DNA of 64,000 nt, taken from an uncultured Draconibacterium sp. Lineage in GTDB: Bacteria; Bacteroidota; Bacteroidia; Bacteroidales; Prolixibacteraceae. This document shows, piece by piece, positions 12,309-21,086 of this stretch. Below the pieces are notes generated by a model. That model was not told where the DNA came from and did not search any database. It saw only the letters and a list, made by a program, of their open reading frames with translations. The stretch's first letter is position 1. The number at the start of each line of letters is the position of its first letter. The stretch spans positions 186,001 to 250,000 of the forward strand of contig NZ_CAJXYQ010000001.1 in the NCBI RefSeq assembly GCF_913063105.1, in the 5' to 3' direction. The translations under genes were made by a program, and so were the position numbers.

Positions 12309-13157
12309 ATGCTCAACTCGCTAAACAAGAAATATTCGTTTAACGATAATCTTAAAGTTAACACACGCTCCATTTCGTCTGTTAGCCTGGGAATATTTCT
12401 TTTTTTATTGTTCTTTCAGCCCTTCGAAGTACAAAATCCGGATTTTAATAACCGACTTATAATTTTAGCCACTTTTGGTGCCATTACACTGGTGCTGCTT
12501 TGTATCTTTCGTTTAGTAATTCCATCGATTTTTACCCGTGCTTTTTCTGAAGAGCGCTGGACCATTAAAAAAGAAATTATTATCGATTTGATATTTGTAA
12601 TTTTTAACTCGGTTGCGTTTTCGTTTTTTGCCCGCTACGTTGGACGAATACCAATGACCTTTCCGATTGTGATAAACATTGTAATTATTTCAATTACAGC
12701 AGCCGCAGTTGTTGTGCTTACTAACCAGTTTTACCTGTTGAAAAAGAAGGTACAGCAATTGGAAACCGCCAATAACGAGTCCAACGCAACAGAACCGGTT
12801 GAAGTACCCGCTGAAATTGAATTCGAATCGGAAAATAAAACTGAATATTTTACCCTTTTTCTCGAACAGGTAATACTCATAAAATCAGCCAATAATTACA
12901 TTGAGGTGATTTACAAACAAAACGAAGAAGTGAAAAAGAAACTAATTCGCAACACCATGAAATCAACCGAAAGCCTGCTAAAAAACTATCCCGAAATTAT
13001 TCGTTGCCATCGGTCGTGCATGGTAAATAAAAACTACATTAAAAAAGTTTCGCGGGGTACCGACGGGCTAAACCTGAGCCTTTTTGATTATCCACAAGAA
13101 ATTCCGGTCTCGCGTCAGTATGTAATTAAACTTAAAGAAGCGTTAAAATCAAACTAA
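12309..13157 (+). CDS. Four-helix membrane protein with LytTR DNA-binding domain
   Basis: 282 residues. Four hydrophobic helices fill residues 25-150, then a short coiled linker (LKKKVQQLETANNE) and an acidic stretch lead to a LytTR domain (about residues 178-282) with the typical LFLEQVILIKSANNYIEVIY, a central MKSTESLLKNYPEIIRCHRSCMVN and the closing VSRQYVIKLKEAL. No receiver domain is present, so it is a one-component membrane regulator. It starts 21 bases after the alanine dehydrogenase stop and may share its transcript. Confidence 0.85.
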   Translation: MLNSLNKKYSFNDNLKVNTRSISSVSLGIFLFLLFFQPFEVQNPDFNNRLIILATFGAITLVLLCIFRLVIPSIFTRAFSEERWTIKKEIIIDLIFVIFNSVAFSFFARYVGRIPMTFPIVINIVIISITAAAVVVLTNQFYLLKKKVQQLETANNESNATEPVEVPAEIEFESENKTEYFTLFLEQVILIKSANNYIEVIYKQNEEVKKKLIRNTMKSTESLLKNYPEIIRCHRSCMVNKNYIKKVSRGTDGLNLSLFDYPQEIPVSRQYVIKLKEALKSN

Positions 13158-13437
13158 TTAACCAAAGTTCTGCATTTTCCCCCTAAACGGTTGTTGAATG
13201 ACTCTGCGTTAAATCGGTAGCAAGAAATATAATAAAAGCATTGATAATCAAAAAAAAAGCAAACCAATGCATAGATTAATGAGGTTTTGGGAAAAATGAC
13301 ATTTACCCCTAACAAATGGCATTAATCCCAAATTGCCGTTAATAATCACTTTCTTATCCAAAAAATCCCAAAAACTTTTTTTTCGAACAAATTGCTCGTT
13401 TATTTGAAAACAGAGAAAATACTAAAGTTTTATTGCC
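13158..13437. other. Intergenic region, no gene seen
   Basis: 280 AT-rich bases between the LytTR gene and the truncated B12-binding gene. No convincing promoter, hairpin or short gene was seen. Confidence 0.4.
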
Positions 13438-13950
13438 ATGAATATTTTATTAATTTATCCGAAAAAGGACGAAAAACCAAAAGGCTTAAGTGCACTTTTT
13501 CAGAAAAAGTTGCGCCCTAAGCACGAAGACACGAAAGCACTGATTGAAATTTCAATTCAGCTTCCGATTACCTGGGAAAGAAAGCTACTTGATTTAAATC
13601 ATCAGAAAATGGATGTAAAATCTATTGACTGGGCAGATTATGTATTGATTAGAGCAGATTTGAATCAACTTAGATCGACAAAACAACTGATTGAAAAATG
13701 CAAGTTAGCAGGTAAAAAAATTATTGCAGTTGGCGAGTTGTTCTCGATGCAACCCAATGATTTTGAGCAGGTAGACCACCTGATTCTGAATGAGGCAACA
13801 TTTGAGCCTTTTGTTCGGGATGTTGAAGAAAGCCAGCCCAAACGTATCTACGATAGTTTGTTTTCAAAAGAACCTTTCCGTAAATCAGCCTATTCGCTTT
13901 TAGGCTTTTCCGCTTATTTTTCACGAAATATTCATCCCTTTTCTGCCTGA
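13438..13950 (+). pseudogene. B12-binding-type N-terminal domain of a radical SAM protein, truncated
   Basis: 170 residues resembling the N-terminal domain of B12-binding-domain radical SAM proteins (MNILLIYPK start; ITWERKLLDLN; DWADYVLIRA near residue 65; CKLAGKKIIAVGELF; DHLILNEATFEPFV; PKRIYDS). In such proteins the radical SAM Cys motif follows soon after, but here the frame stops after SAYFSRNIHPFSA, with no CxxxCxxC motif. Its last 19 bases overlap the 3' end of the convergent pullulanase gene. It is either a decayed remnant or a stand-alone domain working with a partner encoded elsewhere. The domain lacks an obvious DxHxxG cobalamin motif, as is common in this subgroup. Confidence 0.6.
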
Positions 13951-15878
13951 ACAAGCATTTTAAAAGAAATAGGATCAACAGAAACAAACGCTTCAACCAC
14001 CTCCAAACCATCTTCGTCAATCGTGTTGGCATTAACCACCACCTTAAACTGGCCTTCAGGCAATGGAAGCTCTGCGGTTTCGGTGTTTCCATTAAAAAGC
14101 AAAAACATTTTTTTCCAGCTGTCGTTTACTGCGCTGCCATCAAGGCAATACGATACAACTCCAATTTTATACTCGGCACAAAAGCGCAGGTCTCTGCGAA
14201 TTAACTCGGCCTGAGGTAAGCGAAAAGCCGGATGATTTTTCCTTAGCTGAATAAGCTTTTGAAAATATTCAAAAACGTCGATAAACTCATTCTTTCGGCT
14301 CCAGTCTATCTGGTTTACCGAGTCGGGTGATTTATACGAATTTCCATTCCCTCCTTTTGTTCGGCAAAAATCTACACCTGCATGTAAAAGCGGCACACCC
14401 TGAGAGGTTAAAACCAGCGCTGCTGCCAGTTTTACACGTTTACGCAGTTCCTCGTTGCCGGCTTTGGGCAAGCTTTGTTTTAATTTATCCCAAAGCGTAT
14501 AATTATCGTGGCACGACACATAGTTTATACATTGGTCTGGTTCGACAGCCCATGCCGAATGCACCGAATCAATGTACCCGTAATTCACGTCGGGATGATG
14601 AACGGCCGCTGTTATTCCAAATTTAACCCCTTCCTCGCGCAAGCCCAATCCGCTTACAAAACCTTTCGATTTTTTATCACCATGGTTTCCTTTTAATGCA
14701 TCTCTGAAATCATCGTTAAAGCTTGCAATACCTTTTAATTCGGACGTATTTCGTTTTACTGCCCGTAACTCTTCGGGCATTGGACTCTGGTCGGCTGCCC
14801 AACCTTCGCCATAAACAAACAGGCCCTTATCAATTTCATTCAAGGCCACCCGTATGTCTTGCATGGTTTTTATATCATGAATTCCCATCAGGTCGAAACG
14901 GAAACCATCAACATGAAATTCCTCTACCCAATACCTCAATGTATCGATAATGTATTTACGAACCATCTCTCGTTCCGAGGCCAGTTCGTTACCACAGCCT
15001 GAAGCATTGGCAAAAGACCCGTCATCTTTTTGCCGGTAAAAATAGCCCGGAACAACCTGGTTAAAAACCGATTCTTTGGCATAGTAGGTATGGTTAAAAA
15101 CCACATCCAGAATAACGCCAATTCCATTTCTGTGCAAAGCTTTAACCAACTGTTTAAATTCCAATATCCGTTTACGTCCGTCATAGGCATCAGTAGCATA
15201 CGATCCCTCTAAAGCGCTGTAATGCATCGGATCATATCCCCAGTTGTATTTCTCCAGTGGTTTTTCTTCATCAACAGTAACAAAATCGTTAACCGGTAAC
15301 AAATGCACGTGGGTTATTCCCAGCTCTTTTAGATGGTCGAGACCTGTTTTTAATCCCTCAGGCGACTTTGTTCCTTCTTCAGTAAATCCTAAGAATTTGC
15401 CTTTATAGGTAATACCCGAATTTTCGGCGATAGAAAAATCGCGCACATGAGTTTCGTAAATTACAGCATCGGTAAAGCTTTTAAACCTCGGCCCATTGTC
15501 GTACACCCAGTTTTCAGGATTTGTAGAATTGGGATTATAAATCATTCCGCGTAAACCATTGGCACCCACACAACGGGCATAAATACCGGGCACCTCATCC
15601 AGCCACTCGCCGTCGTTCACCCGAAACGTATAAAATTTTCCGTCGTAATCCCCGGTAAGCACTGTTGCCCATATCCCATCTTCCTTTTTTTGAAGGTTGG
15701 TTTTATAGTAGGCATCTCCACGCACACCATCTTTATATAGGCGCAGCTCTACAATATTAGCGGTGGGTGCCCAAATTTTTACCGTGGTCTTTTCAGGCGA
15801 CCAAAATACACCCAGGTCTTTTCCTTTATATCCGGGATAAGTAGAAAAATCGATATGGTTGAATTTCCAGTTACGCAT
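13932..15878 (-). CDS. pulA: Type I pullulanase
   Basis: Debranching enzyme that cleaves alpha-1,6 links in pullulan, glycogen or amylopectin; GH13 family, 648 residues. An N-terminal CBM48-like domain (LGVFWSPEKTTVKIWAPTA, residues 23-100) precedes the catalytic barrel. The type I signature YNWGYDP is near residue 215, the nucleophile Asp is in DGFRFDLMG (about 330), the acid/base Glu in YGEGW, and VSCHDNYTLWDKL carries the transition-state His-Asp pair. There is no signal peptide, so it probably acts in the cytoplasm on stored or imported glucan. Its start overlaps the upstream gene's stop (TAATG), indicating translational coupling. Confidence 0.95.
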   Translation of the reverse strand: MRNWKFNHIDFSTYPGYKGKDLGVFWSPEKTTVKIWAPTANIVELRLYKDGVRGDAYYKTNLQKKEDGIWATVLTGDYDGKFYTFRVNDGEWLDEVPGIYARCVGANGLRGMIYNPNSTNPENWVYDNGPRFKSFTDAVIYETHVRDFSIAENSGITYKGKFLGFTEEGTKSPEGLKTGLDHLKELGITHVHLLPVNDFVTVDEEKPLEKYNWGYDPMHYSALEGSYATDAYDGRKRILEFKQLVKALHRNGIGVILDVVFNHTYYAKESVFNQVVPGYFYRQKDDGSFANASGCGNELASEREMVRKYIIDTLRYWVEEFHVDGFRFDLMGIHDIKTMQDIRVALNEIDKGLFVYGEGWAADQSPMPEELRAVKRNTSELKGIASFNDDFRDALKGNHGDKKSKGFVSGLGLREEGVKFGITAAVHHPDVNYGYIDSVHSAWAVEPDQCINYVSCHDNYTLWDKLKQSLPKAGNEELRKRVKLAAALVLTSQGVPLLHAGVDFCRTKGGNGNSYKSPDSVNQIDWSRKNEFIDVFEYFQKLIQLRKNHPAFRLPQAELIRRDLRFCAEYKIGVVSYCLDGSAVNDSWKKMFLLFNGNTETAELPLPEGQFKVVVNANTIDEDGLEVVEAFVSVDPISFKMLVQAEKG

Positions 15879-16429
15879 TAAAATTTAACAAGAGTTTTTC
15901 GTAAAAAAACAGCTTTGCTGCCCAGCTTCTTCCCGTTTACATTTTTGATATAGATTTTTACTTTCGGGAATTTTTTTAACGATTTATCATGCGAATAAAA
16001 ACGGTATAAATCGATGTTTAGCTCATGAGTGTTACCACTCTCTAAAAAAAGGGGATAAAAACTGTAATTGTCTTTGCCTTTTATTTTGAATTTTCTTTTT
16101 ACCCAAAAGTTATCGAATACCAGCATTGGCCGGTCAATATCAATGGCCTCCGTGCCAATATTTTTTATTTTTAAAACCAGGTTGTCGGGATAAAAACGAG
16201 CATCCGCCTCCAATTGAATAGTTATTTTTTCGTTGGAAAAAAAAGACCTGCGTTTTTTCTTTTTGCCCTTTGCCCATGCCGAACGACCGGTGAAAAATAA
16301 TACTGCCACCACTGCCACAAGAAATAAGAATACCCAAAGCAACTTGTGCCCCTCGGGGCCTATTTCATTTTGAGCCAGCAACACCGTGGTGTTAAAGCAT
16401 AAAAAAGCAAGAATAATCCCCTTCTTCAT
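15878..16429 (-). CDS. Hypothetical membrane protein coupled to pulA
   Basis: 183 residues: signal-peptide-like N-terminus ending near LLAQ (residue 19), a second hydrophobic helix (residues 31-46), a strongly basic patch (KGKKKKRR), then a soluble beta-rich domain (residues 65-183) with alternating polar/hydrophobic strands such as DNLVLKIKNIGTEAIDID, reminiscent of an Ig-like fold. The family is not recognised. Its stop codon shares a base with the pulA start (TAATG), so both are made from one transcript, but the soluble domain's function is unknown. Confidence 0.75.
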   Translation of the reverse strand: MKKGIILAFLCFNTTVLLAQNEIGPEGHKLLWVFLFLVAVVAVLFFTGRSAWAKGKKKKRRSFFSNEKITIQLEADARFYPDNLVLKIKNIGTEAIDIDRPMLVFDNFWVKRKFKIKGKDNYSFYPLFLESGNTHELNIDLYRFYSHDKSLKKFPKVKIYIKNVNGKKLGSKAVFLRKTLVKF

Positions 16430-16541
16430 CAGTTCTAATTTGAGGCAAAAGTAAAGTTTTTATTGATTGTGCAATCTTCAGTAACCCGGTTTCATGCTTT
16501 GCCACAACATCCTTAACACGAAACACCTATGCTTCAATATT

Positions 16542-17912
16542 TTATCCTCTTAGCGCCTCCACCTCATCAATAGATTTTGGTTTTGGCTTACCCAGCAAAC
16601 AGGCTCCTTTATCTGTCATTACAAAATCTTCTTCGTTTCGTATACCGCCAAAGTTACGGTAACTGTTCACCTTGTCCCAGTTAATAAACTCCCTAAATTT
16701 ACCTTGCCCCATCCACAAATCAATTAATTCAGGAATGAAATAAATTCCGGGCTCGATGGTAAATACATGGCCGGCGCAAAGCGGTTTTGCCAGCCGCAAC
16801 GATTTTAATCCAAACTGGGTACTTTTTGGCTGCCCATTGTACCCCACCCAAACCTCGCCCAGGTCTTCCATATCGTGTACATCAAGTCCCATCATGTGGC
16901 CTGTACCACACGGAAAAAACAAGGCATGTGCACCAGTTTCCAGTGCATCAGAAGTACTGCCTTTTGTAAAACCCATAGCCTTTAAGCCATCAAAAATAGC
17001 TGTACATGCAGCCATGTGTGCATTTTTAAATGGCTGGCCCAACTCCAGCGCATCAATAGCTGCCTGATGAGCAGAAAGGGTTATTTGATAGATCTCTTTT
17101 TGTTCAGGACTAAACTTTTTGCTAACCGGAATGGTACTCGACAAATCTCCTGCATAACACATTTGATTTTCGTAACCGGCATCCACCAAAAACAAATCGC
17201 CGTCTTTTATGGTATTTCCGTGGTAGTGATTATGCAACGTTTGACCGTTAATGGTAGCGATGATGGGGAACGAGATATTGCCACCTGCAGCCAAAGCAAC
17301 TTTATGAATTTCAGCAGCAACTTCGGCTTCTGTCATTCCCGGACGAATGTATTTCATTGCAGCCACATGCATATCAACCGACACGTTCACTGCCTGGTGC
17401 AGCTGTTCAATTTCTTCATAGCTTTTAATTTCGCGCTGACTTACAACGGCCTGAACCAAATCAAGCGAATAGCTGCTTAAAACCGCTGCCGGTCGCACAT
17501 TTAGCAATTCAAAAAGCTTAATTTTATTTTCGGGACGATACAGTGGAAGAAAATGAACTTTTTTATGCTTATCCAGGGCAGAACCAAGTGCTTTTGCCGG
17601 CATTACCTTTTTAACGCCACACAATGCAGCTTTATCAGCAATAGAAGCTTGTGGCCCCATCCAAACAATGTCGTCTATTGTGTAGTCATCACCAAAAATA
17701 ATCTCCTTGTTGTTATCAATATCAATTACCGCAGCCAATCCCGGATGGTTGATTCCGAAATAATACATAAAAGTGCTGTCTTGCCGGAAATGATAGGTAT
17801 TGTCGGTATAATTCATTGGCGACTCATCGTTGCCAAACAAAAGAATTATGCCTGCCCCGACCTTGTTTTTTAGAATTTTCCGTCGCTCAACATAGGTATC
17901 TTTTTGAAACAT
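16542..17912 (-). CDS. pepP: Xaa-Pro aminopeptidase (M24B)
   Basis: Metallopeptidase of 456 residues that removes N-terminal residues preceding proline. The N-terminal creatinase-like domain (1-170) is followed by the pita-bread catalytic domain. The five metal ligands are visible in order: Asp in LVDAG, Asp in AGDLSSTIPVS, His in GTGHMMGLDVHD, Glu in TIEPGIYF and Glu in GIRNEEDFVMT. No signal peptide, so cytoplasmic. It stands alone, divergent from the GH92 gene. Confidence 0.94.
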   Translation of the reverse strand: MFQKDTYVERRKILKNKVGAGIILLFGNDESPMNYTDNTYHFRQDSTFMYYFGINHPGLAAVIDIDNNKEIIFGDDYTIDDIVWMGPQASIADKAALCGVKKVMPAKALGSALDKHKKVHFLPLYRPENKIKLFELLNVRPAAVLSSYSLDLVQAVVSQREIKSYEEIEQLHQAVNVSVDMHVAAMKYIRPGMTEAEVAAEIHKVALAAGGNISFPIIATINGQTLHNHYHGNTIKDGDLFLVDAGYENQMCYAGDLSSTIPVSKKFSPEQKEIYQITLSAHQAAIDALELGQPFKNAHMAACTAIFDGLKAMGFTKGSTSDALETGAHALFFPCGTGHMMGLDVHDMEDLGEVWVGYNGQPKSTQFGLKSLRLAKPLCAGHVFTIEPGIYFIPELIDLWMGQGKFREFINWDKVNSYRNFGGIRNEEDFVMTDKGACLLGKPKPKSIDEVEALRG

Positions 17913-18070
17913 GATTGCAATTTTTATATGAGCTAGTGAATGTAAGAAATTCTATTCTAATGCGCTGATAAAAGCTATGAAAGCATATCGCAAAAAATGG
18001 CAATGAATTTTTTTGCAGTACTTTTCAAGGATCAATGTCAAAAACATTCTTTTTAAAATAATTAAAAAGC

Positions 18071-18078
18071 TACCTTTG
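18071..18078 (+). promoter_or_regulatory. -7 element of GH92 promoter
   Basis: TACCTTTG, an exact match to the Bacteroidota -7 consensus TAnnTTTG, 21 bases before the GH92 start codon. Confidence 0.55.
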
Positions 18079-18099
18079 TCACCCTAAAATAATTAATTT

Positions 18100-20343
18100 A
18101 TGATAATGGCCAGATATTATTATTTTGTGCTCGCCCTGTTTTTATTTGCATGTACAAACACCACAACCACCCAAAACTCCACCGACCCATTTGACTATGT
18201 CGATCCGTTTATCGGCACTGGTTTTCATGGGCATACTTTTCCGGGAGCAACGCTTCCGTTTGGCATGGTTCAGCTAAGCCCCGATACCCACATCATGGGC
18301 TGGGATGCCAGCAGTGGTTATCATTACGAAGATTCAACAATTTATGGTTTTAGCCACACTCATTTAAGCGGCACAGGCATTGGCGATTTGGGCGATGTTT
18401 TATTACTACCCTACTCAAACTCAACAGCGTTAAAACCGGTTGCAACTTTCGATAAAACATCAGAGTTGGCCGAGCCGGGTTATTATAAAGTACATCTTAA
18501 AAATCTGGATGTTACGGCCGAACTAACCACCAGCAAACGTGTTGGTTTTCATCGGTATTCTTTTAAAAATAATAGCGACAGAAATATTTTGCTCGACCTG
18601 GGACATATTTTGCAACCGAACTGGGGCCACCGTACAATGGAAAACAAGGTAAAAATTGTGGATAACAAAACCATTGAAGGAGTGCAGAAAACAAAGGGTT
18701 GGGCCGAAGATCATTTGGTGGCTTACCGCATCGATCTTTCGGAAGAAGTTGGTCAGTTTAAGACCTTTGTTGAGGATAAAGAAACAAAAGGCTCCTCCTT
18801 CACCGGAAAAGACATAAAAATACATTTCAGCTTTCCAGAAAACGATGAACCACTATTGGTAAAAGTTGCCCTTTCAGTAGTTGACGAGGAAGGTGCCAAT
18901 AAAAATATGCAGGCCGAACTTCCGGGATGGAACTTTGAGCAAAGTATAGAAAAAGCACAAAACGAATGGCGTGAAGCACTGCAGGGAATCACGATTTCGA
19001 CCAGCGACGAAACCGTAAAAACCAACTTTTACACGTCACTATACCACAGCATGCTATCGCCATTTACCGCACAAGATGTTGATGGCCGCTACCGTGGAAT
19101 GGATAAAACCATTCATCAGGCACCGAAAGGATTTACCAACTATACCGTATTTTCATTGTGGGATACCTTCAGAGCTTTTCATCCGCTAATTACCATTATT
19201 CGCCCGCAAAAGGCTGGCGAATGGGCAGAGGCACTGGTTCAGAAATACCGCGAAGGTGGCTTGTTGCCTAAATGGCCACTGGCTTCAAACTATACCGGTA
19301 CCATGGTGGGTTACCCGGCCACCTCGGTTATGGCCGATGCCCTGGCAAAAGGTCTTGTGCCAAATGCCAATTTAAACCACTGGAAAGAAGCTGCGGTTAC
19401 ATCGGCCACATGGCAGGCCGAATGGCTAGAGAAACACAAAGGCAAACGCGCAGCCGAAGTTATGCCGAAACACATATATTTTAAAGAAAAGTACGGTTTT
19501 GTCCCCTCGGATTCAATCAGCGCCTCGGTATCGTATGGTGTTGAAATGGCCTATTACGATTGGTGTGTGGCAGAAATAGCGAAAGCCTCCGGCGATACAA
19601 AAACAGCCAACGAGTTTTACGAGAAAGCCAAAAATTACCGACATTATTTTGATACCTCAACGGGTTTTATGCGCGGAAAAAATGCAGATGGCAGCTGGCG
19701 TACGCCTTTTAATCCAAAATACTCTGACCACGAACATGCCGACTATACCGAAGGAAATGCGTACCAGTGGAGCTACTTTGCACCACACGACATGGATGGG
19801 TTAATTGAACTTTTTGGGGGCAAAGCAGCATTTGAAAACAGCCTTGACAGCTTGTTTACCACTAGCTCCGAGATTTTAGGAGAAAATGCCTCGGCCGACA
19901 TTACCGGGCTTATTGGCCAGTATGCACACGGTAACGAACCCAGCCACCATATGGCCTATCTTTACAATTACACCAATGCAAGCTGGAAAACTCAGAAATA
20001 CCTTGACCACATACTTTACGATTTTTACCTTCCGGAGCCGGCAGGAATCATTGGAAATGAAGACTGTGGACAAATGTCGGCGTGGTATGTACTTAACGCC
20101 ATTGGATTTTACCAAGTTTGCCCCGGCAATCCAACATACACCATCGGGCGGCCTGTTGTCGACAAAGCTTTGGTTAAAGTTCCTACGGGCACTTTCGAGA
20201 TTATTGCCCACAACAATTCAAAAGAAAATAAATTCGTGGAAAAAGTTGTTCTGAATGGGAAAACGCTGGATACTCCTTTCTTTTCGCACAACGACTTAAT
20301 GAAAGGGGGTAAACTGGAATTTTTTATGACAGCCAGACCCTAA
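18100..20343 (+). CDS. GH92 alpha-mannosidase, lipoprotein
   Basis: Exo-acting, calcium-dependent alpha-mannosidase family that trims mannose from N-glycans and yeast-type mannan; 747 residues. A lipoprotein signal (ALFLFACTN, lipid-modified Cys near residue 18) anchors it in an envelope membrane. The family opening VDPFIGTGFHGHTFPGA is near residue 35, HTHLSGTGIGDLGD near 87, and the C-terminal NEDCGQMSAWYVLNAIGFY near residue 650. Start could also be the ATG at 18106. A lipoprotein gene follows 51 bases later. With the GH130 gene 6 kb downstream it points to N-glycan use. Confidence 0.94.
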   Translation: MIMARYYYFVLALFLFACTNTTTTQNSTDPFDYVDPFIGTGFHGHTFPGATLPFGMVQLSPDTHIMGWDASSGYHYEDSTIYGFSHTHLSGTGIGDLGDVLLLPYSNSTALKPVATFDKTSELAEPGYYKVHLKNLDVTAELTTSKRVGFHRYSFKNNSDRNILLDLGHILQPNWGHRTMENKVKIVDNKTIEGVQKTKGWAEDHLVAYRIDLSEEVGQFKTFVEDKETKGSSFTGKDIKIHFSFPENDEPLLVKVALSVVDEEGANKNMQAELPGWNFEQSIEKAQNEWREALQGITISTSDETVKTNFYTSLYHSMLSPFTAQDVDGRYRGMDKTIHQAPKGFTNYTVFSLWDTFRAFHPLITIIRPQKAGEWAEALVQKYREGGLLPKWPLASNYTGTMVGYPATSVMADALAKGLVPNANLNHWKEAAVTSATWQAEWLEKHKGKRAAEVMPKHIYFKEKYGFVPSDSISASVSYGVEMAYYDWCVAEIAKASGDTKTANEFYEKAKNYRHYFDTSTGFMRGKNADGSWRTPFNPKYSDHEHADYTEGNAYQWSYFAPHDMDGLIELFGGKAAFENSLDSLFTTSSEILGENASADITGLIGQYAHGNEPSHHMAYLYNYTNASWKTQKYLDHILYDFYLPEPAGIIGNEDCGQMSAWYVLNAIGFYQVCPGNPTYTIGRPVVDKALVKVPTGTFEIIAHNNSKENKFVEKVVLNGKTLDTPFFSHNDLMKGGKLEFFMTARP

Positions 20344-20394
20344 GCACGCAACCTTTGCCCATGGAACTCCATCTTATTAACCAAACATATTAAG

Positions 20395-21015
20395 ATGAGA
20401 ACCAAATTCTTTTTACTAATTGGCATTGCAATCATAGCGCTGGTTTCGTGCAGCAATGACAGCGACGACGATCATTTTGAGCTTCCCGAACGTAATTATA
20501 CCAAGCTTATTGAACGTCTCTCAGAAAACTCTTTTGAAGCAGAGCTTATCAGCAAAGCAGAAGCCCATTACCCGCCACGCGAAGCAGTGGTTGAAGCCGC
20601 CCAATGGTCGGGGATGGAGGTGCCGGAAACCAACTGGTGGTATTACAATCATTTTGATGGCGTGCTAATTCCTTATTGCATAACCACGGAAGCCATTGAC
20701 TACTACGCTGATTTAATTGACCAGTACAATGCCAACAAGGAAGATGTATTTTTTATAACTGCCGAATTCAGTTATACCGCCGATGTTGATTTTTACGAAA
20801 CATATACTTCGCCTGCAATCAATTCGGTTGGCAGCCCTGTTGAAACCAAAAGTTATGAATCGGTTTATGTGATAACTCTGGATTTAAAGTGGACGAACTA
20901 TTGCGGGTCACTTTGTGGCATGTGGATTGACACCCAACGAATTGCCGTATTTAATCAATCGGGCGAATTGCTCGATGTATTTTTAGATGGCGAACAATCT
21001 GTTGCAGTTTCCTAA
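20395..21015 (+). CDS. Hypothetical lipoprotein
   Basis: 206 residues with a clear lipoprotein signal (ALVSCSND, Cys near residue 20) followed by an Asp-rich stretch (NDSDDDH). The body is acidic and rich in Tyr/Trp (NWWYYNHFDG near residue 80), with a CGSLCGMW motif near residue 178 whose two Cys could form a disulfide or bind metal. Family not recognised. It lies 51 bases after the GH92 gene, in the same direction, and ends at a bidirectional terminator, so it may be in the same transcript. Confidence 0.75.
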   Translation: MRTKFFLLIGIAIIALVSCSNDSDDDHFELPERNYTKLIERLSENSFEAELISKAEAHYPPREAVVEAAQWSGMEVPETNWWYYNHFDGVLIPYCITTEAIDYYADLIDQYNANKEDVFFITAEFSYTADVDFYETYTSPAINSVGSPVETKSYESVYVITLDLKWTNYCGSLCGMWIDTQRIAVFNQSGELLDVFLDGEQSVAVS

Positions 21016-21028
21016 CCATTTGAATATA

Positions 21029-21072
21029 AAAAGAGCTTTACCAATACGCTTTGAATTGAATAAAGCTCTTTT
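21029..21072. terminator. Bidirectional terminator
   Basis: Perfect 12-bp arms AAAAGAGCTTTA and TAAAGCTCTTTT around a 20-base loop, between the convergent lipoprotein and Xaa-Pro dipeptidyl-peptidase genes. Confidence 0.85.
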
Positions 21073-21086
21073 GTTTTTATGCGAGC

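Noticed and set aside
17016..17480. 154-codon plus-strand frame inside pepP
   Set aside because: Antisense shadow of a clear M24B peptidase gene; composition not protein-like.
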